This document shows positions 1-5,914 of a stretch of DNA of 7,556 nucleotides, piece after piece; position 1 is the first letter of the stretch, and every line of letters begins with the position of its first letter. Origin of the DNA: Chloroflexota bacterium (GTDB lineage Bacteria; Chloroflexota; Dehalococcoidia; Dehalococcoidales; UBA2162); NCBI GenBank assembly GCA_016202555.1, contig JACQOL010000018.1, positions 1-7,556 on the forward strand, given 5' to 3'. The notes beneath the pieces were generated by a model. It did no database searches, was not told where the DNA came from, and worked only from the letters and a program-made list of their open reading frames with translations. The translations under genes and the position numbers were made by a program.

Positions 1-1311
1 TGGGCCTGGGACCCGGTAGAGAGTGCCAGCCTGCTGCCATGGCTGGTTGCCACCGCTTTCTTGCATTCTATTATGATGCAAAGAAGACGTGGGATACTGA
101 AGGTATGGAATATGGTGCTGATAATTCTGACCTTCAGCCTATCAATTTTTGGCACTTTCCTGACCCGTAGCGGGGTTCTTTCTTCAGTGCATACCTTTGG
201 TCAGTCTGCTCTGGGTCCCTTTTTTATGGCCTTCATTGGCGTTATCCTTGTCGGCTCGCTGGGATTACTCTTTTACCGTAGTGAAGAGCTGAGGGGTGAG
301 GCGGAGATGGAGTCTCTGGTTTCCCGGGAGACCACTTTCCTGCTTAATAATTTGCTCCTGGTGGGGGCTGCTTTTGCTACCTTTTTGGGGACGGTTTTCC
401 CCCTCATCTCTGAGGTGGTGCGGGGAGTCAAGATTAGTGTTAGTGCTCCCTTTTTCAATCAGGTGAACAGCCCTATCTTTTTAGCCGTTATTCTTCTCGC
501 CGGGATATGTGCTCTCATCGGTTGGCGGCGGGCATCAGCGAAGAACCTGGTTCGCCATTTCCTCTGGCCTCTGGTGACATCTATCATTCTGGGAATAGTG
601 CTTTTTATTTTCGGGGTAAGGGAAGTATATGCCATCATCGCCTTCCCTGTGTGTGCTTTCGTTCTTTTTACCATACTCTACGAGTGGTGGCGTGGGACGA
701 GAGCCCGTCACCGCGTTAGAGCCGAAAATTACCTGAAGGCTTTCTGGGGCTTAATCGGGAGTAATCGACCTCGCAATGGTGGCTATATTGTTCATATCGG
801 TATTATTATTCTCGCCATCGGGGTTACTGCTTCATCTGTCTATAGTGTAGAGAAGGAGTTCTCTATTAAGCCGGGTGAGGTAATGACCATCAATAACTAC
901 AACCTCACTTATCTGAGTAAGGATAGTTACACAACCCAGGGTAAGAATTTTGATACTACCACGCTCTCGGTCTATAAGCAGGGGGAACTGCTTGACCAGT
1001 TAACGCCCCTAAAATATCTTCAACTCAGCGACCAGCAGACAGTGAGCCAGGTTGCCATCCACCCTACCCTACTTGAGGATTTATATGTTATCCTGGTTGG
1101 CTGGGATGCGGATGGCACTACTGCCTTCAAAGTTCTGGTTAACCCGCTGGTTATGTGGATATGGATTGGGGGTATAGTGGTGGTGCTGGGAGGATTAGTT
1201 GCTTTTTGGCCGGAGAGGCAAAAGCTATCAGCCCTCCAGCAAGCTGAGGGGAGGGGGAGCAGAAGCTACCAGTTCTTCAGCCATCCAGGAGAAGGAAAGA
1301 GCAGAAGCTAG
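1..1311 (+). CDS. ccmF: Cytochrome c heme lyase subunit CcmF, 5'-truncated by the window edge
   Basis: CcmF is the large integral membrane heme lyase of System I. It takes heme from holo-CcmE and, with CcmH, attaches it to apocytochrome c on the outer face of the membrane. The frame is open from base 1, and 436 codons are visible. Family members are about 640-700 residues, so roughly the N-terminal third is missing. Codon 1 starts in the end of the tryptophan-rich heme-handling motif (WAWDPVES, then LLPWL). Three of the family's conserved histidines are visible: codon 22 (FLHS, bases 64-66), codon 64 (SSVHTFG, 190-192) and codon 265 (YIVHIG, 793-795). About nine hydrophobic segments are present. 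An extracytoplasmic domain (about codons 275-375) precedes the closing NPLVMWIWIGG membrane helix. The TTG at 61 lies inside the motif and is not the real start. The tail after the last helix is poor in recognisable features and contains short direct repeats. ccmH follows after 37 bases. Confidence 0.96.
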   Translation, partial: WAWDPVESASLLPWLVATAFLHSIMMQRRRGILKVWNMVLIILTFSLSIFGTFLTRSGVLSSVHTFGQSALGPFFMAFIGVILVGSLGLLFYRSEELRGEAEMESLVSRETTFLLNNLLLVGAAFATFLGTVFPLISEVVRGVKISVSAPFFNQVNSPIFLAVILLAGICALIGWRRASAKNLVRHFLWPLVTSIILGIVLFIFGVREVYAIIAFPVCAFVLFTILYEWWRGTRARHRVRAENYLKAFWGLIGSNRPRNGGYIVHIGIIILAIGVTASSVYSVEKEFSIKPGEVMTINNYNLTYLSKDSYTTQGKNFDTTTLSVYKQGELLDQLTPLKYLQLSDQQTVSQVAIHPTLLEDLYVILVGWDADGTTAFKVLVNPLVMWIWIGGIVVVLGGLVAFWPERQKLSALQQAEGRGSRSYQFFSHPGEGKSRS

Positions 1312-1314
1312 CAG
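1222..1314 (+). repeat. Three short direct repeats AAGCTANCAG at the 3' end of ccmF
   Basis: AAGCTATCAG (1222-1231), AAGCTACCAG (1263-1272) and AAGCTAGCAG (1305-1314) are spaced 41 and 42 bases apart. The last two lie in an extended match, GAGCAGAAGCTA, at 1257-1268 and 1299-1310. The two copies are 14 codons apart and in frame, and the ccmF stop codon lies in the last copy. This looks like a small degenerate tandem duplication in the dispensable C-terminal tail. No function is evident. Confidence 0.5.
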
Positions 1315-1348
1315 CTTCACAGCAAGTTAGGGAAAGGGAGTAATAGTT

Positions 1349-1837
1349 ATGATATTAAAGAGTCTTGGTATTGCCCTAGTATTTGTTCTTTTACTTGTCT
1401 CACCGGTCAGGGCTGCTCAGTCAGCCGCCTCCGGCGATATTGCCCAACAGCTTATCTGCCAGTGTGGCTGCACCTTGACTTTGGCTAATTGCTCTCACGG
1501 CGAATGCATGTCGCGGGATGCAATGAATACCTTGATTGAGCAAAAGCTGTCCCAGGGTCAATCAGAAAAGCAGGTTATCGCTTTCTTCGTTGCTCAGTAT
1601 GGAGAGCAGGTGCTGGCGTCTCCCCCCAAGCGGGGTTTTAACCTGGTGGCCTGGATTGCACCCTTTGTTGCTATATTGGCTGGAGCAGCTATTATCATTT
1701 TCGCCATGAGGGAATGGGTCAAGCGGGGTAGTCAAGCTCCAACCACGACTACGACTGAGAGTGAGCCGGGGGAGGAGAAATACCGGCAGCAGGTGGAGCA
1801 AGAACTCGATGAGTTTCGGGAGAGAGGTTTCAGATGA
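1349..1837 (+). CDS. ccmH: CcmH-type apocytochrome c thiol-handling protein (CcmH/CycL/NrfF family), cysteine-rich variant
   Basis: CcmH proteins are membrane-anchored redox proteins that reduce or hold the CXXCH cysteines of apocytochrome c and work with CcmF. This 162-residue protein has a signal peptide or signal anchor (residues 1-23, hydrophobic 5-18, ending VRAAQ). Its family core is at 30-92, with the typical YGEQVLASPPKRGFN ending, and one membrane helix follows (about 99-120, AWIAPFVAILAG). The tail is charged, probably cytoplasmic, and ends in a predicted helix (QQVEQELDEFRERGFR). Instead of the usual LRCxxC site, the core has C37-Q-C39-G-C41 followed by C48, H50 and C53. The family call rests on the PPKRG-helix layout and the operon. 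ATG is preceded by AAGGGAG at 1333-1339. The stop overlaps the next start (ATGA at 1834-1837), which implies translational coupling. No ccmG lies between this gene and ccmF. Confidence 0.92.
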   Translation: MILKSLGIALVFVLLLVSPVRAAQSAASGDIAQQLICQCGCTLTLANCSHGECMSRDAMNTLIEQKLSQGQSEKQVIAFFVAQYGEQVLASPPKRGFNLVAWIAPFVAILAGAAIIIFAMREWVKRGSQAPTTTTTESEPGEEKYRQQVEQELDEFRERGFR

Positions 1838-2307
1838 CGGTTTTTGTGGCGTTATTATTAACGGTCCTGGCTTTTGTCTTTATCACTTATCCCTTACTCA
1901 GGCAAAGGTTGCGTTCGGTTGATGCCGTTGATGACGAACAGCTACAGGAATTATACTCCAGAAAGGACACCGCCTATTCTATGCTTAAAGAACTGGAATT
2001 TGATTTCGAATCAGGTATCCTCAGTAAAGAGGACTATCAGGAACTGGAGACAAGGTATAAAGGTAAAGCTATTTCTATTCTCAGAGGGATTGATGATTTG
2101 GGCAATGATATTGGTGTGGGAGATGAAATCGAAAATCAGGTTCAGAAGTTACGCCGAGAAAAGACCAGCCAGGTGGATGAGGAACTGGAGAAAGAGGTTC
2201 TCAGCCTGCGCCGGGGTAAAGCTAAAGGGCGCTTCTGCTCTCAGTGTGGGGTAGAGTGCCAGGTGGGCGACCGTTTCTGTGCCCGTTGCGGCACACCCCT
2301 GCGGTAA
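1834..2307 (+). CDS. CcmI-like membrane protein with C-terminal zinc ribbon
   Basis: The protein is 157 residues long. One N-terminal membrane helix (2-22) is followed by arginines (RQRLR), so by the positive-inside rule the rest should be cytoplasmic. Residues 44-84 form a helical hairpin (KELEFDFESGILSKEDYQEL) that resembles the region just after the first helix of CcmI proteins. There is no TPR domain like that of full-length CcmI. A charged, probably coiled-coil stretch (about 95-130) leads to a zinc ribbon with C135-x2-C138 and C149-x2-C152, plus an extra C142 (FCSQCG and FCARCG). Full CcmI is a chaperone for the C-terminus of apocytochrome c. Here only the membrane and hairpin part is recognisable, so the biochemical role is unknown. 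The gene overlaps ccmH by four bases (ATGA), and the next start is 13 bases downstream. The position in the ccm operon supports a cytochrome c maturation role; the family name is an inference. Confidence 0.82.
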   Translation: MTVFVALLLTVLAFVFITYPLLRQRLRSVDAVDDEQLQELYSRKDTAYSMLKELEFDFESGILSKEDYQELETRYKGKAISILRGIDDLGNDIGVGDEIENQVQKLRREKTSQVDEELEKEVLSLRRGKAKGRFCSQCGVECQVGDRFCARCGTPLR

Positions 2308-2310
2308 AAA

Positions 2311-2323
2311 GGAGGGAGTATTG
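2311..2323 (+). promoter_or_regulatory. Shine-Dalgarno and TTG start of the gene at 2321
   Basis: GGAGGG at 2311-2316 stands four bases before TTG at 2321. Starting here gives a clean lysine/arginine plus hydrophobic signal peptide. The longer in-frame alternative, GTG at 2279, lies inside the preceding zinc-ribbon gene, has no ribosome binding site, and would put 14 unrelated residues before the signal peptide. Confidence 0.8.
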
Positions 2324-3493
2324 ATTAAACGGATTCTTTTATTGGCGGCGATTTTTATTTTGATTTTGGCGGCTCCCGTCCGGGGAGCTGAGACGAATAG
2401 CGGTATTATTGAGGGTCGGATAGTTAACGCTACCGCCACCGGCGGTAGCGTTAATGACCAGCTCATTACCTTGAGGACCTATCTCAGTGATACTGAAAAG
2501 ACTTCAGCTACTACCAAAACTGATACTGAGGGTCGTTTCACCTTTACCGGTTTAGTCACTACTAATACGAGCTATAGCTATGATGTTACCGCAACCTTTC
2601 AGGAGGCGGATTACACCAGTGAGCGGCTCACTTTTAAAGCTGAAGAGCTAAGCAAGTCTATTGAGATTACTGTCTATGATTCGACTGGCAGCGATGCAAC
2701 AATCAGGGTAGCTGATGCACATACCATCATCTTTGTTGGGCAAGGCAGCCTTAAGATAGTCGAAGTTTTTTCCGTTAGTAACGATTCTGACCGGACTTAC
2801 ATCGGGTCGGGCGAAATTACGGCTACGGGGAAAAGACGGACAGTGATGTTGCCTCTGCCGGATAAAAGCACCGACCTGCAATATGGTGGGGAGTTGATGT
2901 TATGTTGTGTTCTTCCTCCTGATAAAGAGGGTTTTTGGGATACTATGCCTGTTCTGCCTGGGAGCAAAACTATTGCCTATTCTTCTCAGGTTAGCTATAG
3001 CGGGGGAGAATATACCTATTCCCGGAAGGTGTATGCCCCAACCGCTAGTTACGACCTTCTGATTCAGGGTAAGAACATTGCCGTTGCCGGTGACCAGCTG
3101 GTTAGCCAGGGGCTGGTGGAATTTGAGAATAGCCAGTTCCAGCAGTTTTCAGGCGGAGATTTTACCCTGGGTGATGTTGTGCTTGCCAAGCTCTCGGTAC
3201 TGCCCCAGTCGGCTAATCAGGGGCCTATTCTCTGGATAGTTCTGACGTTGATAGTACTAGCAGGTGGTTTTGGGCTTATTTATCTGAAGAATAAAGGTAG
3301 GCTGCAGCCAGTAAGAGTCGGTGGGAGTCTGGAACAGCGCCGACAAGGATTATTGGCGGAGCTAGCTCAAATGGATGATTATTTTGAGGGTGGTAAAATC
3401 GCGGAGAAGGATTACCGCCGCTTGCGTGCCGAAAAGAAGGCTCAGATAGTTACCTTGCAGCAAAGACCAAAAGAGGGCCGGGGCAAGAGGTAA
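2321..3493 (+). CDS. Exported, membrane-anchored protein: beta-sandwich (carboxypeptidase-regulatory-like) domain plus cytoplasmic CcmI-like hairpin
   Basis: I do not recognise a named family. With the TTG start the protein has 390 residues: a signal peptide (1-23, APVRGAE) and a beta-rich domain (about 26-120). That domain reads like a carboxypeptidase regulatory/CnaB-type fold (GIIEGRIVN, then DTEGRFTFTGL). A second extracytoplasmic beta-rich region (about 127-298) includes a CC pair (LMLCCVLPP) and PVLPGSKTIAYSSQV. One membrane helix follows (301-322), then a basic stop-transfer sequence (KNKGR). The cytoplasmic tail has a helical hairpin (about 337-382) with MDDYFEGGKIAEKDYRRLRAEK. This hairpin closely matches residues 44-84 of the neighbouring zinc-ribbon protein. 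The stop overlaps the ccmA start (TAATG), so it belongs to the ccm operon. An inferred role is an extracytoplasmic scaffold or apocytochrome-handling subunit coupled to the cytoplasmic side. A perfect inverted repeat lies near its 5' end. Confidence 0.85.
   Translation: MIKRILLLAAIFILILAAPVRGAETNSGIIEGRIVNATATGGSVNDQLITLRTYLSDTEKTSATTKTDTEGRFTFTGLVTTNTSYSYDVTATFQEADYTSERLTFKAEELSKSIEITVYDSTGSDATIRVADAHTIIFVGQGSLKIVEVFSVSNDSDRTYIGSGEITATGKRRTVMLPLPDKSTDLQYGGELMLCCVLPPDKEGFWDTMPVLPGSKTIAYSSQVSYSGGEYTYSRKVYAPTASYDLLIQGKNIAVAGDQLVSQGLVEFENSQFQQFSGGDFTLGDVVLAKLSVLPQSANQGPILWIVLTLIVLAGGFGLIYLKNKGRLQPVRVGGSLEQRRQGLLAELAQMDDYFEGGKIAEKDYRRLRAEKKAQIVTLQQRPKEGRGKR
2424..2454. repeat. Perfect 14-bp inverted repeat with 3-base loop inside the coding sequence
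   Basis: TTAACGCTACCGCC (2424-2437), loop ACC, then GGCGGTAGCGTTAA (2441-2454). All 14 pairs are Watson-Crick, and the stem extends by one possible G-U pair (2423/2455). It lies about 100 bases into the gene, in the first beta domain, and encodes NATATGGSVN. The mRNA would form a very stable hairpin. No flanking T-run is present, so it is not an ordinary terminator. On DNA it could be a palindromic protein-binding site or a relic of a small palindromic insertion. Confidence 0.85.
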
Positions 3494-4227
3494 TGGGGCA
3501 AAACATTACTTCCCCGGACTGGGTGGTGAAGGTCACCGGGTTGACCAAGTCTTTCGGTAATCAACGGGCATTAAGAGGGATAGACCTTGAGGTAAGACCG
3601 GGAGAGTTCATTGTTATCTTTGGTCCTAATGGGGCTGGCAAAAGTACTTTACTCAATGTGCTGGCCGGTATCATCAATCCCTCCTCAGGCAGCATTCTCA
3701 TCGGCGGGCGGAGTCTTCAGGATAATGCTGAAGAAGTCAGGCGCCAGATTGGGGTGGTCAGTCACCAGACTTTTCTTTATGGCAATCTTACCGCCTATGA
3801 AAATCTGGAGTTCTACAGCCGTATGTATGATGTGCCCAGGTGTGAGGAACGGATTGAGGAGGTAGCGGCAATAGTGGGAATGACCTCCCGCCTTCATGAC
3901 CGGGTAAGCACCTTTTCTCGTGGTATGCAGCAAAGAATATCCATTGCTCGTGCCCTGTTGCATAAGCCAGCAATAATGCTGTTGGATGAGCCGGAAACAG
4001 GGTTAGACCAGCAGGCTATCGCGATGCTCTGGGAGACATTACACGCTGATGGTGCTGAAAAACGCTCCATTATCCTGACCAGCCATAATCTGGAGCGAGG
4101 GTTTGAGCTTGGGGAACGTCTGCTGGTTTTAGACAAGGGTAAGATTGTTTATGAAGTCTTCAAGAAAGACTTAGATCTGGATGGTTTGAAAACGGCTTAT
4201 CAGCAGAGCACAAGAGTTAGCCAATGA
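3493..4227 (+). CDS. ccmA: Heme exporter ABC ATPase subunit CcmA
   Basis: CcmA is the cytoplasmic ATPase that, with CcmB, uses ATP hydrolysis to release holo-CcmE from the CcmC complex. The 244 residues contain a complete ABC nucleotide-binding domain: Walker A GPNGAGKST at 44-52, Q-loop Q92 (VVSHQ), signature FSRGMQQR at 141-148, Walker B IMLLDEP at 161-167, D-loop GLD at 170-172 and switch histidine H198 (ILTSH). All catalytic positions are intact. The signature is FSRGM rather than LSGGQ; SRGM-type variants are common in ATPases of ABC-2-like exporters. Sequence alone would allow a general ABC-2 exporter ATPase. The following ccmB and ccmC make CcmA the best call. The ATG at 3493 shares a base with the previous stop, and the 3' end overlaps ccmB by four bases (ATGA), as expected for subunits made together. 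Confidence 0.93.
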   Translation: MGQNITSPDWVVKVTGLTKSFGNQRALRGIDLEVRPGEFIVIFGPNGAGKSTLLNVLAGIINPSSGSILIGGRSLQDNAEEVRRQIGVVSHQTFLYGNLTAYENLEFYSRMYDVPRCEERIEEVAAIVGMTSRLHDRVSTFSRGMQQRISIARALLHKPAIMLLDEPETGLDQQAIAMLWETLHADGAEKRSIILTSHNLERGFELGERLLVLDKGKIVYEVFKKDLDLDGLKTAYQQSTRVSQ

Positions 4228-4895
4228 ATTTCTGGCGTAAGGTCATTGCCATCACCTGGAAGGATGCTCTCTCAGAAATGAGAACCAGAGAGATTATCTT
4301 TTCCGTGCTGGTCTTCACTCTTTTGGTAATCGTGATTTTTAATTTTGCCTTTGGTACCAGCCAGGAAGTGATAGTTCTAGTAGCTCCAGGTAGTCTCTGG
4401 GTAACTTTCGCCTTTGCCGGAGTCTTGAGTCTCAACCGGGCTTTCATCCCAGAAAAAGAGCAGGGTTGTCTTGAGGGATTAATGGCCTGCCCGATAAGCC
4501 GGGAGATTATCTATGTTGGTAAGGTAGTGAGTAGTTTGCTCTTTATGCTGATTATTGAAGCAATAGCGCTACCTATTTTTGCCTTTCTTTTCAATTTGCC
4601 AATGCTCTCGCTACAGGTCATTACGATTACGGTGCTAACCACAGTGGGTTTTGTGGCGGTGGGGACGCTATTTTCGGCACTGGCGGTTAACACCAAAGCA
4701 CGGGAGATGGTACTGCCGATTCTCTTTTTGCCCATCGTTGTTCCCATTATTATTGGCGCTGTTGAGGCTTCAGGATTAGCCCTTGCCGGCGAGTCGTGGG
4801 CAAGTTTTTCCTCCTGGCTCGGGATAATAGTGGCTTTTGATGCCATCTTTCTGGTGGCGTCGTTCTTGGTCTTTGCCTTCGTCGTTGAAGAATAG
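4224..4895 (+). CDS. ccmB: Heme exporter membrane subunit CcmB
   Basis: CcmB is the membrane partner of CcmA. At 223 residues it matches the family's usual length of about 220. The N-terminus (FWRKVIAITWKDALSEMRTRE) is an amphipathic lead-in typical of CcmB. About six hydrophobic segments follow: about 24-44, 50-71, 95-118, 125-153, 158-182 and 195-220. The loop after the second segment has RAFIPEKEQGCLEGLMACPIS, which matches the family pattern of an Arg/Glu-rich loop followed by a conserved L-E-G-L stretch. The C-terminus is short and acidic (VEE). Its four-base overlap with ccmA and 19-base gap to ccmC place it in the middle of a heme-delivery cassette. Confidence 0.93.
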   Translation: MNFWRKVIAITWKDALSEMRTREIIFSVLVFTLLVIVIFNFAFGTSQEVIVLVAPGSLWVTFAFAGVLSLNRAFIPEKEQGCLEGLMACPISREIIYVGKVVSSLLFMLIIEAIALPIFAFLFNLPMLSLQVITITVLTTVGFVAVGTLFSALAVNTKAREMVLPILFLPIVVPIIIGAVEASGLALAGESWASFSSWLGIIVAFDAIFLVASFLVFAFVVEE

Positions 4896-4914
4896 CAGGC
4901 AATAAGGAGGGGTT

Positions 4915-5586
4915 ATGGCAAGGAAAATTCTGCTCTGGTTGACTCTGGTGTTGATGATGATTGCCCTCTACATGGTCTTTGTTTATGTCCCTACCGAGAA
5001 GGAGATGGGGATTGTCCAGCGTATTTTTTACCTGATGGTGCCGGCAGGCTGGCTGGCAATGCTCTCCTTCACGATTGTCTTTCTTGGTAGTATCCTCTAT
5101 CTGGTAAAAAGGGTAGATAAGTGGGATATTATTGCCCGTTCTTCGTCGGAGCTGGGCATTGTCTTTACCACCATGGCTCTTATCGTTGGTCCTATCTGGG
5201 CAAAGCCAATCTGGGGGGTGTGGTGGGACTGGGGAACGCCCCGCTTACCGGCTACCCTCATTCTCTGGTTTATCTACCTTGCCTATTTTATGGTGCGTTC
5301 CTTTGCTGCTGAAGAGTCTCGGGGTGCTCGCTTTGCTGCCGTAGTCGGCATTGTCGGCTTCGTTGATATACCTATCATTGCTCTTAGTAATACTCTGTGG
5401 CAGAGAGAGCAGTTCCAACACCCTGGAGCCCTAGTTTTTCAGGGCGGACTAGACCCGAAAATGACTTTAACCCTCATGGTTAGTATTTTTGCCTTCACCG
5501 CTTTGTATTGCCTGCTTTTGCTGCTCAGGGTCTCCCTGAGAAATGCTGAAATTGAAATAAGAGATTTGAAGGAGTTGTCTGATTGA
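4915..5586 (+). CDS. ccmC: Heme-handling membrane protein CcmC, with a substituted heme-ligand position
   Basis: CcmC binds heme at the outer face of the membrane and loads it onto CcmE. The protein has 223 residues and about six membrane helices. A tryptophan-rich heme-handling motif lies at 100-111 (WGVWWDWGTPRL, then PATLIL). The strong AAGGAGG at 4904-4910 sets the ATG. Two features depart from the family. The segment that usually reads RxxYxHVPxxW is RIFYLMVPAGW, with Met41 (ATG, bases 5035-5037) in place of the first axial histidine. The tryptophan motif is WWDWGTPRL rather than the common WWxWDxRL. The second ligand is probably kept as H169 (QFQHPG, bases 5419-5421). The frame is intact and neighbours are conserved, so this looks like a working lineage variant, not a decayed gene. 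The C-terminus (NAEIEIRDLKELSD) is cytoplasmic and charged. Confidence 0.92.
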   Translation: MARKILLWLTLVLMMIALYMVFVYVPTEKEMGIVQRIFYLMVPAGWLAMLSFTIVFLGSILYLVKRVDKWDIIARSSSELGIVFTTMALIVGPIWAKPIWGVWWDWGTPRLPATLILWFIYLAYFMVRSFAAEESRGARFAAVVGIVGFVDIPIIALSNTLWQREQFQHPGALVFQGGLDPKMTLTLMVSIFAFTALYCLLLLLRVSLRNAEIEIRDLKELSD

Positions 5587-5615
5587 GTTTATAATTCCAT
5601 AAAGGAGACATAAAA

Positions 5616-5768
5616 ATGCAAAATGGTGGCTATCTCTTAGCGGCTTTTATCATCGCCTGGGCGTTGGTTTTCGGTTATGTGCTGCTATTGCTTAACAGGC
5701 AGAGCAAGTTACAGCAGGAAATCAGCTCATTAAAAGAGGCACTTAAAGAAAGGGTAATCAAGCCTTAG
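5616..5768 (+). CDS. ccmD: CcmD-like small membrane protein
   Basis: CcmD is a small single-helix protein that stabilises the CcmABC-CcmE complex and helps release holo-CcmE. This 50-residue gene starts at ATG 5616, seven bases after AAAGGAGA (5601-5608), and ends at TAG 5766-5768. It has the family layout: a short N-terminus, an aromatic-containing helix (about 6-26, YLLAAFIIAWALVFGYVLL), then a basic step (NRQSK) and a charged cytoplasmic helix of heptad character (LQQEISSLKEALKE). Family proteins are poorly conserved in sequence, so the call rests on size, topology and its position directly after ccmC, 29 bases away. It is the last gene of the ccm block. Confidence 0.85.
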   Translation: MQNGGYLLAAFIIAWALVFGYVLLLLNRQSKLQQEISSLKEALKERVIKP

Positions 5769-5829
5769 GGATTAGTCTTCACGAGTAGCCTCTTTATTCA
5801 ATGAAAAAGGGTGGCACTTAAAACCAGTT

Positions 5830-5861
5830 TGGTGGTAGTCAGAGCCGGACTACTATCTTTA
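5830..5861 (+). terminator. Possible terminator stem-loop after the ccm operon
   Basis: GGTGGTAGTC (5830-5839) pairs with GACTACTATC (5847-5856) around the 7-base loop AGAGCCG. The stem has ten pairs, two of them G-U. Only a short, interrupted T-run (TTTA, CTAT) follows, so termination may be weak. It sits between the last ccm gene and the rpsF promoter, where a terminator would be expected. Confidence 0.4.
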
Positions 5862-5884
5862 CTATCGTACATCATTCCCTTGTA

Positions 5885-5914
5885 TTGTTTATTTTCTTTG
5901 GTGTATAGTATAAT
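5885..5914 (+). promoter_or_regulatory. Predicted sigma-70-type promoter for rpsF-ssb-rpsR
   Basis: A perfect -10 box TATAAT (5909-5914) is preceded at 18 bases by TTGTTT (5885-5890, three of six bases matching the -35 consensus) in an AT-rich region. Transcription would begin near 5921. That leaves a leader of only about 20 bases with AGGAGA at 5931-5936 before the rpsF ATG. A weaker overlapping pair (TTGGTG 5898-5903, TATAAC 5921-5926) would start within the ribosome binding site and is less likely. Confidence 0.7.

Noticed and set aside
61..63. TTG at 61 as the ccmF start
   Set aside because: The frame is open upstream and encodes the conserved WDPVE-LLPWL motif, so the real start is left of the window.
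459..674. Open frames on the minus strand within ccmF and other genes
   Set aside because: They lie entirely inside well-supported + strand genes, have no recognisable motifs or ribosome binding sites, and their composition follows from the antisense of hydrophobic codons.
2279..2320. GTG start at 2279 for the beta-sandwich protein
   Set aside because: It lies inside the zinc-ribbon coding region, has no ribosome binding site and adds 14 residues before a clear signal peptide; TTG 2321 has GGAGGG four bases upstream.
3913..3936. CcmA signature FSRGMQQR as a degenerate, inactive ABC motif
   Set aside because: SRGM-type signatures are common in active ABC-2-like ATPases, and Walker A, Walker B, Q-loop and H-loop are all intact.
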